A DNA stretch of 64,000 nucleotides, taken from Malaya genurostris. Its lineage: Eukaryota; Arthropoda; Insecta; Diptera; Culicidae. The translations under genes and the position numbers were made by a program. The notes beneath the pieces are model-generated. The model saw nothing but the letters and a program-made list of their open reading frames with translations. It was not told the DNA's origin and did no database searches. This document shows, piece by piece, positions 31,355 through 42,897 of this stretch (positions within the stretch are counted from its first letter, which is position 1; each line of letters begins with the position of its first letter). The DNA is taken from assembly GCF_030247185.1 (NCBI RefSeq), contig NC_080572.1, positions 33,960,971 to 34,024,970 on the forward strand, in the 5' to 3' direction.

Positions 31355-31662
31355 TGGCCCTTATTACCGGTGTCACTACACGGTGAAAATCAAGTGAAGT
31401 GACTGTGACCCTTATTATGGGTATCACTTCACGGTGGAAATCAAGTGAAATGAATGTAGGTCCTTATTACGGAAGTCGTTTCAGAGGCAAAAGTAATTAC
31501 TTGAATGAACTTGATGTCATTATGAACATCACGCCACCACCATTTTGTTTAAAAATTAGTTTTTTCTACCACAGTGATCACTTCACTATGCGTGATACCG
31601 GTAATAGGTATAATCAAGTGAAGTGAATGTGAAAGTGGAAGTGAGAACGGTAATAAGGGCCA
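31355..31662. mobile_element. TIR element with tandem CCCTTATTA units
   Basis: The ends are TGGCCCTTATTACCGGTGTC on the left and GAGAACGGTAATAAGGGCCA on the right, an inverted pair. The left half is built of about 65-bp tandem units, each with CCTTATTA, a TCACT(A/T)CACGGTG word and AATCAAGTGAA. No target duplication was evident. Confidence 0.7.
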
Positions 31663-32224
31663 ATAGTACAATCGCCAACCAGATGTATCATCATGTAACG
31701 ATATTTGAAAACCCTAATGTTTATTTGAAAGATTCTTCTGATTTTAATATATCACTTTTACTTCTCTGCAATAAATCACTCAACTTCTACCGACAATTTC
31801 GGTAATTTTCCTTGAAAACAGGACGAATATCTAATTAATTTTTGACCCGGAACATTCAAATGATCAGTCAGATTAAAAATACCCGAAAATTTGAAGTTTA
31901 TCGAGAAAAGTGCTGTCGAGATTCTGAAAAAAGGCATGGGTGTGAAATGTCACATACATAACTAAATGTCGTGAATACAAATATAACTGAAACGCTTTCT
32001 TACTTACTTACTCTTACTTTCGAATATCAATTAGTTGATCACTTGTACCAGCTTTCCCCTTCTTCACCACTAAAATTTGGGACGATGCACCTAAACTGAG
32101 TCGGTGCTATGCATTTTAGCAGAAAGTTCCTAAAACAACTGAAAACTCCAACTGGTTGAATAAAGGACCGTAGTACAGTAAAGTGAAATTTCGCATAGTT
32201 CTTTGGCAATATGTTAATTGTTCT
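31663..32224. other. AT-rich spacer
   Basis: No gene or repeat recognised. Confidence 0.5.
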
Positions 32225-32415
32225 AAAAAGAACTGAATTCTGAAATTAGGGACTGATGAACTGATATTCTGAAATTAGGGACAGGACCTGAGTTCAAGAA
32301 CTAAATTCAAAACTTAGAACAGGCTCAGAACTCAACTGCAATTTAGTTTTTGAACTAGTTTCGAAACTGAATTCTGAACTTGTATTCTGGAACTAAGCTT
32401 CTGAAACTAAATTCT
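32225..32415. repeat. Degenerate short-unit tandem repeat (GAACTGAATTCTGAAA-like)
   Basis: Imperfect 15-25 bp units containing GAACT, AATTCTGAAA and TTAGGGAC follow each other through this stretch. It ends just before the target duplication of the Jockey derivative. Confidence 0.55.
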
Positions 32416-32451
32416 CCTTCCGACGATCGAAGTACAAATGAAAGCACGACC

Positions 32452-33626
32452 ATATTTTTTTGCATAACTATCTGTTTATTAATCTTATTTTTGTGTATTA
32501 CATCAACGTTTTACAGTACAAGTGTTTTGACCCTTTGGCCTTTCATCTTTATTGTTCATACGATTCGTTATTAATAATAGGTGTTTTAGTTACTCTTGTT
32601 TTAAATAATAATTTTAAATCATAATATTTATTTTAATTATTAATAAAATATCAACCTACTGCGGCAAATTAGGAATATCCCTCTTCGGTGGGAGCCGTGA
32701 AAAATTGGCTTCTTCCTTCTGTGGAACATTTTTGCGCTTTGATTGTTTACGGGACGCCTGTTGTCGAATTTTTGTGAACTCAGCACGTTTGGGACACGAT
32801 TTGCTGGTAGATGGATGGTCCCCATCACAGTTCACACATTTTACAGCGATTATATATAGTAGACAATCGTTGATATTGTGGGATTCGGCACATTTACCGC
32901 ACTGACTTTTCATGTGGCAACTCGATGTCCGTAGTTCAAACAGTTCGTGCACTGTGTGACATCCCGATGTACCGCTTTATATTTTGGCCATTCGATGATT
33001 ATATGAAATAACGAGTCTATCGTTTTCAGTTGACTCATGGTGATGGAGCCCTTCTCCAGATGAATCAAATACAGTTGATCTCGATACTTTCGATTGTCCG
33101 TGTTGTGTCGTTTCATTTTAAACGTCATCACAGGCTTTAGTCTAGCCTCCGACAGTGCCTGCTTCGGCTTCCATCATGTCGGGTAGTCCTCGAAGTACAA
33201 CATTCATAGGTTTGTTAGCGGCAATATCGCGTGTGAAGTATTCCGCTTTTGTCTGCTTCAGATAACATTCCACTCCTTTGTAGTGGTTCAAAGCCGGAAC
33301 AGTTATTTTGTAGCCTTCAGTACATAAACCGATTGTTGCCTGTAGTCCTTTGCCGATCAGCGTGTTGAAATCCTAGAGTAGAGTCGGTGGGAGGCCCTTC
33401 AGGTAGAAAGGCGGCATTTTGTTCCTCTTCGACATCAACTGGCAGATCAGTGTATTGGTTGTTACTTAGCAAACGGTCGTTTACAGCATCACTTGGCTTC
33501 AGACGCTTAGCATCCTTTGGATCTTTTTCGGATCTATGGCGCGTTTTACCCATAGCGAAACCGAAACAGAATCGAAATTAGTCGTAGCAGGTTATTCGTC
33601 TATCCACATCGGGTGTTAGATGACGA
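32452..33626 (-). mobile_element. Gag-only deletion derivative of a Jockey-type LINE
   Basis: On the minus strand it has the 5' end of the family (ATTCGTCATCTAACACCCGA at about 33628), then the gag ORF, then directly the 3' UTR that follows ORF2 in the fuller copy at 53972-57159. The whole of ORF2 is missing. Both ends are natural and it is flanked by a 14-bp duplication with one mismatch, ATGAAAGCACGACC (32438-32451) and ATGAATGCACGACC (33627-33640). Because both termini and the duplication are present, it may have moved as a short element using enzymes made elsewhere. Confidence 0.85.
32656..33553 (-). pseudogene. Jockey-type gag (ORF1), frameshifted
   Basis: The gag starts at 33553 (MGKTRHRSEKDPKDAKRLK). 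It shifts frame near 33360 to a segment with EGYKITVPALNHYK and LRGLPDMMEAE, and shifts again to 33131-32910 and 32952-32656. These last parts carry the knuckles CTNCLNYGH and CGKCAESHNINDC, with a third CVNCDGDHPSTSKSC. In intact LINEs this RNA-binding protein packages the transcript. It ends in a stop formed at the junction with the 3' UTR. Confidence 0.8.
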
Positions 33627-33640
33627 ATGAATGCACGACC

Positions 33641-34145
33641 TGAGCGTTTGAGGCTTTATACTTGGTTTGTTTTTACTGATGTTGATGGGAAAACCTCACC
33701 TCGCCATCCAGTTCCGTCTGAAGCACTAGAAAAAATGGACGATTTTCAATCAAAGTTAACCTTTCATACTCGTCCAAATCGGAACTGAAATGTGTCTTAC
33801 CACCCCAAAACCGTCGTTCAGGTGCGAAAAAGGCAAGCAAGCGTGATGAATTTTTCTCATTGTTTCCAAAAATTTTATAGAACTTTATTTTTCAGTTATT
33901 TATGATTATCTCACGCTGTTGAAAATTTTATCATAAATTCTTCGTCATATTCCTGATAGCTTGTAGAAAAATTATGTTGTTGGGTTAATTACTTTCTAGT
34001 ATTGACACTTTTAATGATCGTGTAAGGGCCGCTAAAGATCTAAATAATTTATTCCGTTATGACGTTAAGTAATCATTAATTTAGCTAAATTTCAATACAC
34101 AACGAACGACAGATTGAGAATCACTAGATGATAAGGTGGTATCGC
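33641..34145. other. Spacer, nothing recognised
   Basis: No gene, TIR or known repeat seen. Confidence 0.5.
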
Positions 34146-35075
34146 AAAAAATCCACCTAGTGGTGTTATGATGCATTTCTCATATTACTTATAACATCAT
34201 AAATATTACTGAGGAATTCGCAAAAACAACTGTTTATTGAAGTTCGGAGTAAATCTAACAAACTACAAATCCTGTTTACCCTGTAGCTCCGGAACTGGAA
34301 GTAGTATCCACAGCAAATTTAGAAACTCCGTATGAAACTGTAAAACTTTTCCTTTGAGGTTTATGAAATTTGATTTGGCCATCTTAAAGAAAAGTGAGTG
34401 AGATCATTTTTGCAGTTTCAATCACTATTTGCAATTCGCCCGAAACCGGATTCAGATGAACGGAATAGCCGAACTTGGTTCGTTTGCCAGCAACAAATAT
34501 GACCTCCAAATTAGAACTGTTTTGAACCTAGTTAAACCTATTCTTACTATCTCATACTCTATTTCGATTAAACCAATTAAACGAAATGTAACAAACAAAG
34601 CGAACCTGCATTTCTGTTACTTCTGCATATGTTAGTTAAGCTGAACAGCATGAATCAGCATCATAAAACATGTAGTAGGATTATTATTATTATTACCATT
34701 ATTATTATTGACATCAAATTCGGATAAAATATTCTAGAATTTTTTTGGGAACTATAGGACCTTTCATTTGAATCTTAGTTTGTGAAAATCGGTTGAGCCG
34801 TTGCAAAGAAAATTGAGTGCGCACTTTTTCTCTAATTTTCACATAGTACCACATAACTCCGGAACCGGAAGTCGGATCCAAATGAAATTCAATAGCAAGC
34901 TATGGGACTATAAGACCTTTTATTAGAATTTTAGTTTGTTATAATCGGTTCAGTCATCTCTGAGAAAAGTGAGTGTATATTTTGTCCATTTTTCTGGTAT
35001 ATATCATCTTATATCTCCGGAACCGGAAGTCGGAACTATCCTAACTAACTATCCTGGAATACGATAGAGTCAATA
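34146..35075 (+). repeat. Family R repeat, several monomers
   Basis: It opens with AATCCACCTAGTGGTGTTATG and then holds at least three degenerate units with CTCCGGAACCGGAAGT, CCTTT(C/T)ATT and GAGAAAAGTGAGTG. An ATT microsatellite lies at 34680-34710. The frame 34429-34635 is repeat translation. Confidence 0.7.
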
Positions 35076-35306
35076 GAAGTTTGTTTATTATATACAGAGC
35101 GCCTCTTAACTTTGCTGAAAACCGGATTTTCTTGAAACATTCTAAAATTTAAAAGCTGAGAATTAATTAGGATTATTAGTTAGGATTACTGATACACAAC
35201 AATATAATCTCATTTTGAAAATTAAAATAACGATATTTATAATTCTGAAACAAAAATAAAGTCACATTCTTATTCAAATTCCATATAAATAAAATACATC
35301 TTTCTA

Positions 35307-35544
35307 TAGGATAGTGATAAAAATGAAGTTATTTTCGAGCCATTCAGAAGCGTTTTGATCTTCCACGCAGATAATTTACAGTGCTTGTATATTTTAGGTC
35401 GAAGATAAAGACGAAATAATCATATGCATGATTATTTCGTCTTTATCTTCGACCTAAAATATACAAACACTGTAAATTATCTGCGTGGAAGATCAAAACG
35501 CTTCTGAATGGCATGAAAATAACTTCATTGTTATTACTATCCTA
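35307..35544. repeat. Near-perfect 238-bp palindrome (116-bp arms, 6-bp spacer)
   Basis: The arms run 35307-35422 and 35429-35544 around the spacer TATGCA. They pair with no net indel and only a handful of mismatches (for example CGAGCC against CATGCC, and TGCTTG against TGTTTG). The outer edges read TAGGATAG and CTATCCTA. It codes for nothing. It may be a foldback MITE or a source of long hairpin RNA. Confidence 0.93.
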
Positions 35545-35985
35545 AGTCCTAAGTGACAAATATGACAACCAACGTGGGATTCCAGTATTGAAATTTTATC
35601 GGGTGGACGTTGTGATTAAATGGCGACTACATTTTGTGAGTTAATTAGAGAAAACGCAAAATTTGCAGTTTTGCAATGACCAAGTGGAAGCATATATCGT
35701 AGAAGCCAACTGAATGAGAAGCTCACAAAAAAAGATATTGTTTGGAAAAAGATATGCTCATAGGCAGAACTCGAACTTGCGTTTTTATGCAATCTGTACA
35801 TACGCGTTTTACCATTTCCGCCACCCTGAGCATCGATTTGGTAAGCGTACATTGAACGATGATCTAAATCCTAGCTGCCTCGCGATCGCTACCCTTTATC
35901 CAAACATCTTCTCTGTTCATCGGACAAAAATATTAGTATTTTCACTATATGACTATTTTCCGCTAAAGCACTGGGTAGGAAAGTA
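35545..35985. other. Spacer between palindrome and TA-flanked TIR element
   Basis: A few short frames but no recognisable gene or repeat. Confidence 0.5.
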
Positions 35986-35987
35986 TA

Positions 35988-37508
35988 CACTAAGGTCTCT
36001 TTTTACACGGTTTATTTTCGCACGGTTTTTTTATACACGGCTTTTTTTACACGGATTCCGGAATTAACACGGTTTTCATTTACACGGTTTTTGCAATTAA
36101 CACGGTTTCTGATGAGAGTTAAAAATGCACTGTCATTTGTTTTTTGAGAAAAATTAATAAAAAAGGGAACAGGTTGCTGTAAGAAAACGATTATAAAAGT
36201 TAATTTAAAGTTTGAAAGTTCACTAAAATCATTCACTCGACAATTCACGAGAGGGTTGACCATCGTTCCATAAAATGATTAATCAGTCTTCAGATCTTGA
36301 ATTCCTGTCGTAAATTACATGTCTCTTCCGCTCAGAATTTCGTAGTGTTGAAGAACTAGCCGAAGTTACTAAAATATCCATATTGTAAGGGTTTTTAAGG
36401 AACATCAATAGACCAGAAGTCGCCATTTTGGATTCCGAATCAAGTTAAAAGATTGTCTCCCAGCTACTATTCGACCAATCTCTTTTTAAGAAGTAGGCTC
36501 GTAGAAAAAAGTTCACTTTATTAGGAATTTACTTCGTAAAAACAGATTATGTTATTTGGGAGTTGGCTCGTAAAAGAAGTTACGGTAATCGAACAATTCG
36601 TCCAAAAAGATTTCTTTAGCAAAATCATCAAATACAAATAAAAAACCATTGAACAGAGAAATTATCCTGCAAACACAATCTAGAAAATAATAAGTTTGAG
36701 AATCAAAATTGAGACATCTATCGATGAAAGTAAAGGCTAATTTATAATAAAAAACCTCTTCAACTCTTCATCATATCGAGCAGTACAGTGTTTTATACCC
36801 ATTTGAATGATACAGCTCTAATAGTTTTATGATTTTGACACATTGTAATAGCTATTCTAATTTGATCCATATTCATCTCTATGAATTCTTCCCCATTAAT
36901 TATGTCGCTGCGTGCATAGATCTTCATCCAATACCAATGTCTTCCCACTCAGTTTAGTTGAGAATGACTGTTAAGATCGTTAGTGTTTATTATACATCGC
37001 AACTTCGGAATTGAAAAGAACTTATTCTTAAGTCTTTTTTTGTAGTGAAAGTATTTATGGGTTTTAATTGTACGTATTATCGTTCTTTTGAAAACTGAAT
37101 GCATTATACAGAAGGTCATTTAGAGCCGTTTAGAATAATTTGCTTATCGTACAATGCGTTTCCTAAGTGTTCTAATTTTAATTTGTCGTCCAATGTGTTT
37201 AGTCAAGTATGACTGGACCCTTCTCGTAACCTTAGGCTGTTTTTTAGATTTCTGTTTCTATTATGAAATAACTGTTATATTTCCACAGTTATGTGCACCT
37301 TGCATAAATTTGGGGGTTAAAAAATAAGCTTTTTCCCATTTTATCCAAAACAAAACAAACAAATAATCAAATCTACGGGTTTTGGAATTATTACGTCAAA
37401 TTTTCCACGCGTTTTTTTTTTGCACGGTTTCCGCAATTAACACGGTTTTCTTTTACACGGATTTTTTTAACACAGTACGTAACCCCCGTGTAAAAAGAGA
37501 CCTTAGTG
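35988..37508. mobile_element. TA-flanked TIR element with subterminal TACACGG arrays (pogo-like?)
   Basis: The ends are a perfect inverted repeat of about 23 bp beginning CACTAAGGTCTCTTTTTAC, flanked by TA (35986-35987 and 37509-37510). Inside each end are several copies of TTTTTACACGG/AATTAACACGG words. The 1521-bp interior has no transposase frame. TA duplication with repeated subterminal words recalls pogo/Tigger elements, but that is inference. Confidence 0.85.
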
Positions 37509-37538
37509 TATTTATAATCGTTAGTTGCCTTCTCTACT

Positions 37539-38245
37539 ATTCGCCATCTAACACTCGATGTGGATAGACGAATAATCTAATTTCGATTTTGTTTTATCTT
37601 TTATTCGCAGCTATAGGTAAAACGCGCCATAGATCCGAGAAGGAACCAAAGGATGAAAAGCGTCTAAATCCAAGTGATGTACAGGTAAACGACCGTTTGC
37701 TGAGCAACAACCAATACGCTGATTTGCCATTTGATGTCGAAGAGGAAAAAATGTCGCCTTTTTACCTGAAGGGCTTCCCACCGACTCTACGCTCTGGATT
37801 TCAACACGCTGACCAGCAAAGGACTACATGCAACAATCCGTATATGTACTGAAGGCTACAAAATAACTGTTCCGGCTTTGAACCACTACAAAGCAGTGGA
37901 ATATTACCTGAAGCAGACAAAAGCGGAATACTTCACACACGATATTGCCGATAACAAACCTATGAAGGTTGTACTTCGAGGACTACCCGACATGATGGAA
38001 GCCGAAGCAGGCACTGTCGGAGGTTGGACTAAAGCCTGTGATGGCGTTTAAAATGAAACGACACAACACGGACAATCGAAAGTATAGAAATCAACTGTAC
38101 TTGATTCATCTGGAGACGAATGGCAAAAATATAAACCGGTACATCGGGACGTCACACAGTGCATGAACTGTTTGAACTACGGACATGGAGCGAGGAATTG
38201 CCACATGAAAAGTCGGTGTGGAAAATGTGCCGAATCCCACAATAC
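37539..38245 (+). mobile_element. 3'-truncated Jockey-type LINE fragment (5' UTR and gag)
   Basis: It starts ATTCGCCATCTAACACTCGA, the 5' end of the family. It runs through a frameshifted gag (GKTRHRSEKEPKDEKRLN; later LRGLPDMMEAEAG; then knuckle CMNCLNYGHGARNC) and stops at CCCACAATA, where family R sequence begins. LINE copies normally lose their 5' end; loss of the 3' end here means deletion or recombination after insertion. Confidence 0.8.
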
Positions 38246-38425
38246 CATCTCCGAGAAAAGTTAGTGCAAAAAAAAACGTTACATACACACATACTCACAT
38301 ACACACACATACATGCACACAGACATTTTGCGTACTCGACGAACTGAGTCGAATGGTATATGACACTCGGCCCTCCGGGCTTCGGTTCAAAAGTCGGTTT
38401 TCACAGTGATTGCATAACCTTTCTA
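38246..38425 (+). repeat. Family R repeat end, interrupted by a mariner
   Basis: It begins CCATCTCCGAGAAAAGTTAG, has an ACACACAT-rich part, then GAACTGAGTCGAATGGTATA and TTGCATAACCTTTC. The remaining bases of the end (TATATGAGAAAGGCAAA) lie beyond the mariner at 39344-39360. Confidence 0.75.
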
Positions 38426-39343
38426 CAGGGTCCGGCACTCGAAGTGTAACCAATTAAAAAGGCCATAAATTCAGTTTGGAAAATTACTTTTACTTAATTC
38501 AAAGTACAAAATGTGTAAAAAAAAAAAATACAAAATTCAGAATCAATTCACTTTTGCTCGATATGACCACCTTTTGCCTTGACTATGGCCTTGAGACGGC
38601 CAAAAAACGAATCGCAAGTTGCCGAATGTGACTTGCAGATATTTAGGCCCACTCGCGGACAATAACTTTTTTCAGCGCCTCGAGACTGGTGTATCTTTTA
38701 GTTCGGACTTTGCTCTCCAAAATGGCCCAAAGAAAATAATCCATTGGATTCGCATCTGGTGAATTCGAGAGCCATTGTGTGGACGTGATGAAGTTCGGAA
38801 CGTTGTTTTTCAGCCATTTTTGGTTCACTCGAGCTTTGTGAGACGGTGCCGAGTCCTGCTGAAACGTCCATGGTCTGCCACCAAAATGTTTGTCTGCCCA
38901 CGGCTTCAAAGCAACCTCCAGAATACTTTCCCGATAATATGTCGCATTTACCTTGACGCCAGACTCGATGAAAACGATTGGAGAGCGCCCATCTGCGGTT
39001 ACAGTGGCCCAAATATTATCTGTTGCGGGTGCTGACTCCTGGTGGCCAATCGATGACTCAAATTCTCGTATAAACGGTCGGTCAAGTAAACCCTATCGTT
39101 TTGAGAGTTTACGAATTGCTCAATTGGAAAAATTTTCTCGTCAGAAAATACAATGTTCGGAAATTGATCGCTTTCGGCCAAACGAAGCAACTCCTTCGCT
39201 CTCTCAAGTCAAGATTTTTTTTTCGCGTTCACTTTTGGCAAAATGCTTTCTTGCGCTTGTAAACAATACAACTCCGAACTGTCATTTAGCAAATTTCTAG
39301 AGATTCGGTCTGAAGTTGGTTACACTTTGAGTGCCGAACCCTG
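38426..39343 (-). mobile_element. mariner of the DD37D type, N-terminally deleted (918 bp)
   Basis: The inverted ends begin CAGGGT(C/T)CGGCACTC with further match through AAGTGTAACCAA, and TA flanks both (38424-38425 and 39344-39345). The transposase is on the minus strand and decayed. It lies in the centre of the palindromic end CTTTCTATATGAGAAAG of a family R repeat. Confidence 0.92.
38643..39190 (-). pseudogene. DD37D mariner transposase fragments
   Basis: The frame 39190-38999 carries FPNIVFSDEKIFPIE with the first catalytic aspartate. After a frameshift, 38909-38643 carries WTFQQDSAPSHKA (second aspartate) and SPDANPMDYFLW (third), with 37 residues between the last two, as in the mosquito DD37D (maT-like) group. 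The N-terminal DNA-binding part is missing, so it is dead. Confidence 0.88.
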
Positions 39344-39360
39344 TATATGAGAAAGGCAAA

Positions 39361-39660
39361 CAATGTATGATTATAACAAACAAAAGCGTTAGTTGAGATA
39401 GCTAAGTTTATGTTCATTTATTCCAACTAAAAAGTTTGTAAATTTAACAATTATTACCTTTAACTAGAGTTCGTTCATGTAAAACTAATTTTTCAAAATG
39501 AATGTACTGTGAAATTGTTTGTCTATAAAATGACAGGAACGCACAAATAAAATATTTGTTATATTTATATTTTTATATTGATTGAAACAAACTAATTAAC
39601 TGAGAAAAATTATCATGTTTTATTGTTTCAAGCAGCAATGTTTGCTATTTCAATGAAGAA
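39361..39660. other. AT-rich spacer
   Basis: Nothing recognised before the microsatellite. Confidence 0.5.
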
Positions 39661-40120
<460 letters not shown>

Positions 40121-40130
40121 TGTGTGTGAA

Positions 40131-40612
40131 CTAGTTTTTATTTTTGTTTGTACGTCATGTTGGTGGCCGTACGAACCGATTTCGATTATACCGGTTCTCG
40201 GGTTCCGGTGCTGGAAGTATCATACATACAATAGTGAACCCACTTCGTTTTCTAATAGATTGCCTTACCAGAGAACTGTTTCATTCTCTATGAAAGTAGT
40301 AACTAGAATATAGTTAATGCTTAAACAATTCCTTGATTTCCTTAAAAAATCTAAGAGAAACATTTTGAATAGAATACCACAGTATTATATATAAGAAAGG
40401 CATCATTGCACTCATCATTGTTGTCGTATGTTCGAGCCCCGACCTGGAAGGATTCTTAGTGTCAGTAGGATCCATAGTACTAGCCATGCAATGATTCTGT
40501 ACGCTTTGAATAGGCTGCGAAGTCTGTTTAAAACAGAAGGGCCAAACTCCACAAAGGGAATGTAATGCCAAGACTTTGCTTTATCATTGTACTCGGTGGA
40601 TTAAAACAGGTT
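40131..40612 (+). repeat. Family R variant (CCGGTTCTCGGGTTCCGG type), hosting a SINE
   Basis: It contains TATACCGGTTCTCGGGTTCC and GAATACCACAGTATTA and ends CTCGGTGGATTAAAACAGG. The same series without the SINE is at 51757-52035. Confidence 0.8.
40413..40582 (+). mobile_element. tRNA-derived SINE, 5'-truncated (170 bp)
   Basis: It has a B-box-like GTTCGAGCCCCGACC at 40430, then GGAAGGATTCTTAGTGTCAG, and ends AATGTAATGCCAAGACTTTG. It is flanked by ATCATTGCACT (40402-40412) and ATCATTGTACT (40583-40593), an 11-bp duplication with one mismatch. The uninserted site is present at about 51990-52020. The A box is missing. Confidence 0.88.
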
Positions 40613-40845
40613 TTTTTCTGGTAATGCCAGAAGATGTTGAAGGATAAATAGATTTAGACAGCTTATAAGACAGCAGATAAGACAAATAATAGCGTGTAGA
40701 CTTTATCAAAACTATCCTTAGGTCACTGTAGGTAATTAAAGTGAGTGCAAAGATATCTCGGTAATCGCAATTGTTAACATCTGATATTTATTAATACTGT
40801 TGTTGATGGGGAAGGATGTGATATCCTGAGCTATGTGATAGCAGG
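40613..40845. other. Spacer
   Basis: No feature recognised. Confidence 0.4.
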
Positions 40846-41107
40846 TCTGCAGATTTCTCTGTAAATTTGCAGATTTCGTATATAGTGCTGCAGACATTGT
40901 TTGTTGCAGACTTTTGAAAATCGAGTTTTTCGCAGACTTTCGTCAAAATGTACAGACTTTTGGAATTACCGCGACGATTTTTTGCTTGCCAAGTCAGTTT
41001 AGCGTATCGTACGTTCTAGAGAAATTGAAGCAAGCAGACTTTTTTCGGATTTACAGACTTTTGCAACCCTGCCTAAAGATATTTGAAGTTTTTACCTGGC
41101 ATCTCTG
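40846..41107. mobile_element. Decayed hAT MITE with AAAGTCTGC-type repeats
   Basis: The right end reads ACCTGGCATCTCTG like the MITE at 21613-21937, and the interior is rich in TCTGCAGA, GCAGACTTT and CAGACTTTTG words. The left end has lost its first bases (starts at CAGGTCTGCAG). Confidence 0.75.
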
Positions 41108-41152
41108 GAGTGTAATCAGCGTAAGAGACCTTGCTGGATGACGAGCATCGTA

Positions 41153-41474
41153 ATGAGTGAGGGCCGCGAACAGGTGCTTAAGACGTAAGTGGATATCTAC
41201 ATGGATATTGGAGAATATTACAGCCTTTACACTACTGTTATGAAAATGTCTAGAAAAATACTGATTGATTATTGATAATCTTAAAAAAACTAATCTATTG
41301 AGGACTCATGAATTTTGAAAGCAGAAATTTCTATGCACCATGCATTCTTTGTGTAATTACCAGGAATTATTCGACTTGGGCGAACCGGACTTACTGGTCA
41401 GCACGACTTCGTCGGACGACGCGTCCGATTCGCCTGCCACTGAACTGTTACGTGAAGGATGCCATAAAATATAG
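41153..41474 (+). CDS. Possible two-exon host gene piece, unrecognised
   Basis: A frame MSEGREQVLK (41153-41184) ends in a strong donor (AAGAC|GTAAGT), and an acceptor-like TGTGTAATTACCAG at 41363 precedes a GC-richer stretch. Read from 41364 in one frame this gives an acidic tail ELFDLGEPDLLVSTTSSDD...LLREGCHKI and a stop at 41472-41474. The phases of the two pieces do not agree for that frame if joined directly, so either an exon is missing between or only one piece is real. I cannot name the family. Confidence 0.2.
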
Positions 41475-42897
41475 GCGGTAGACATTCGACCACGAGTACG
41501 CTAATACCGCCGTTGTACGAGACATTTCGCTACTACTTGATTAAAGTAGAAAGTTATGTTCAATTATCTCTACTTTTCTCCTTCCACAAAGTGCGAAGAT
41601 CATGAATGGCTCCAACGTTCGACGTAGTGACGACGCGAATTTAATCTGGTCTTAAAATTAATTTCATTCATCAATTAATTAATACTATTTTAATTAAAAT
41701 ATGAGAGTTGTGTGATTTCTTGATAATGTAGTCCCTGGTGAGTTGAATCTTTTATGTTCTTTCGAGTAAGCGAAAGACTTTGGGACAAAATAAGACATGA
41801 ACTTTTATTTTTAATCGGTAATGACGAATGAATATGATGTTGTAAATACATGGGTAGAACACGGTCTACACGAATGAGCAAAATGAGTCATGTTTTCTGG
41901 AAAAGTGGCTATTTCCTTGTTATGGTTAATACACTATGAATAAAAATTTTCGTATCATGAGCTATTTGGACTTATTTCAGTGTATTTCATGTGTAATGCA
42001 TCACATATTGAGGGGTATAACTACAAGCGTATTAAAGGATTAAAGGTATGATGACCTTCTTTACAGCATAAATTGAGGCGTTGTGTTTCAAAATATGGAA
42101 TGATTACAAATTTATAAGTCTATACCTTCGAGCATCCATTTGAATAATTGAATTTAAACGACCCTTTTAATGCAGTGTTGGTCGTCTGAAGGTGACATAA
42201 CAAAATGTTTGCAAGTACTATCTCATACCTCCCCTTATGTCTATGATGAAACTTGGCCTTTAAAACCACGTTGAGTGGGTGCTATCGCTCTCTACGTTAG
42301 TAACCCTAAATAGGTTTGTATGTAATTGCACATTTTAAGTATTTAGATTTTAAGGTTTTATCGCAGAAAAGCATAAGCCTTAAATGTTGTTTTCAATCTC
42401 AATTGTCAAGTTATTTGCACTTTAATATAATAAGTAATATTATTCAGCTGAGTTGATCGCCGACCCGCTGTCGCCGGTCTCTTGCATACAAACCTGTAAC
42501 TGCCTCGTTTGCCTGGTCTACTCAAAGCTAGGTTACTTTGTTTTAATTAGGTGCGAACAAGCGGAAGCGAGGTCGGACAGCACACGAACTAAAGCGATGT
42601 GGCGAAGCCTCATTAGATTCACTTAGTTAACAGAAAATACCACATACATTTGCCTGGTAGATACACCTATGCAATTGTTTTAATGCTCATTAGCTAATAA
42701 TCAACCAGTTTTCTTGGAAACTTCGTTCTGAGGTTCATGAATCATTCCTTATTCAAGACTCAAGAGTGCAAGAATCAAACTCTGTTCAAGAAGTACAACA
42801 AAACGGGCGTAAACGCTATCATCTTTCGTTGGTATTTATTTTAAATCAATTCCAATTATGATATTAAGACACTTGCAGGATTCGGTTAAATGATTTT
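41475..42897. other. Intergenic stretch, no recognised repeat
   Basis: Mostly AT-rich. The part 42440-42610 is GC-richer (GATCGCCGACCCGCTGTCG) but has no long frame. Confidence 0.45.
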
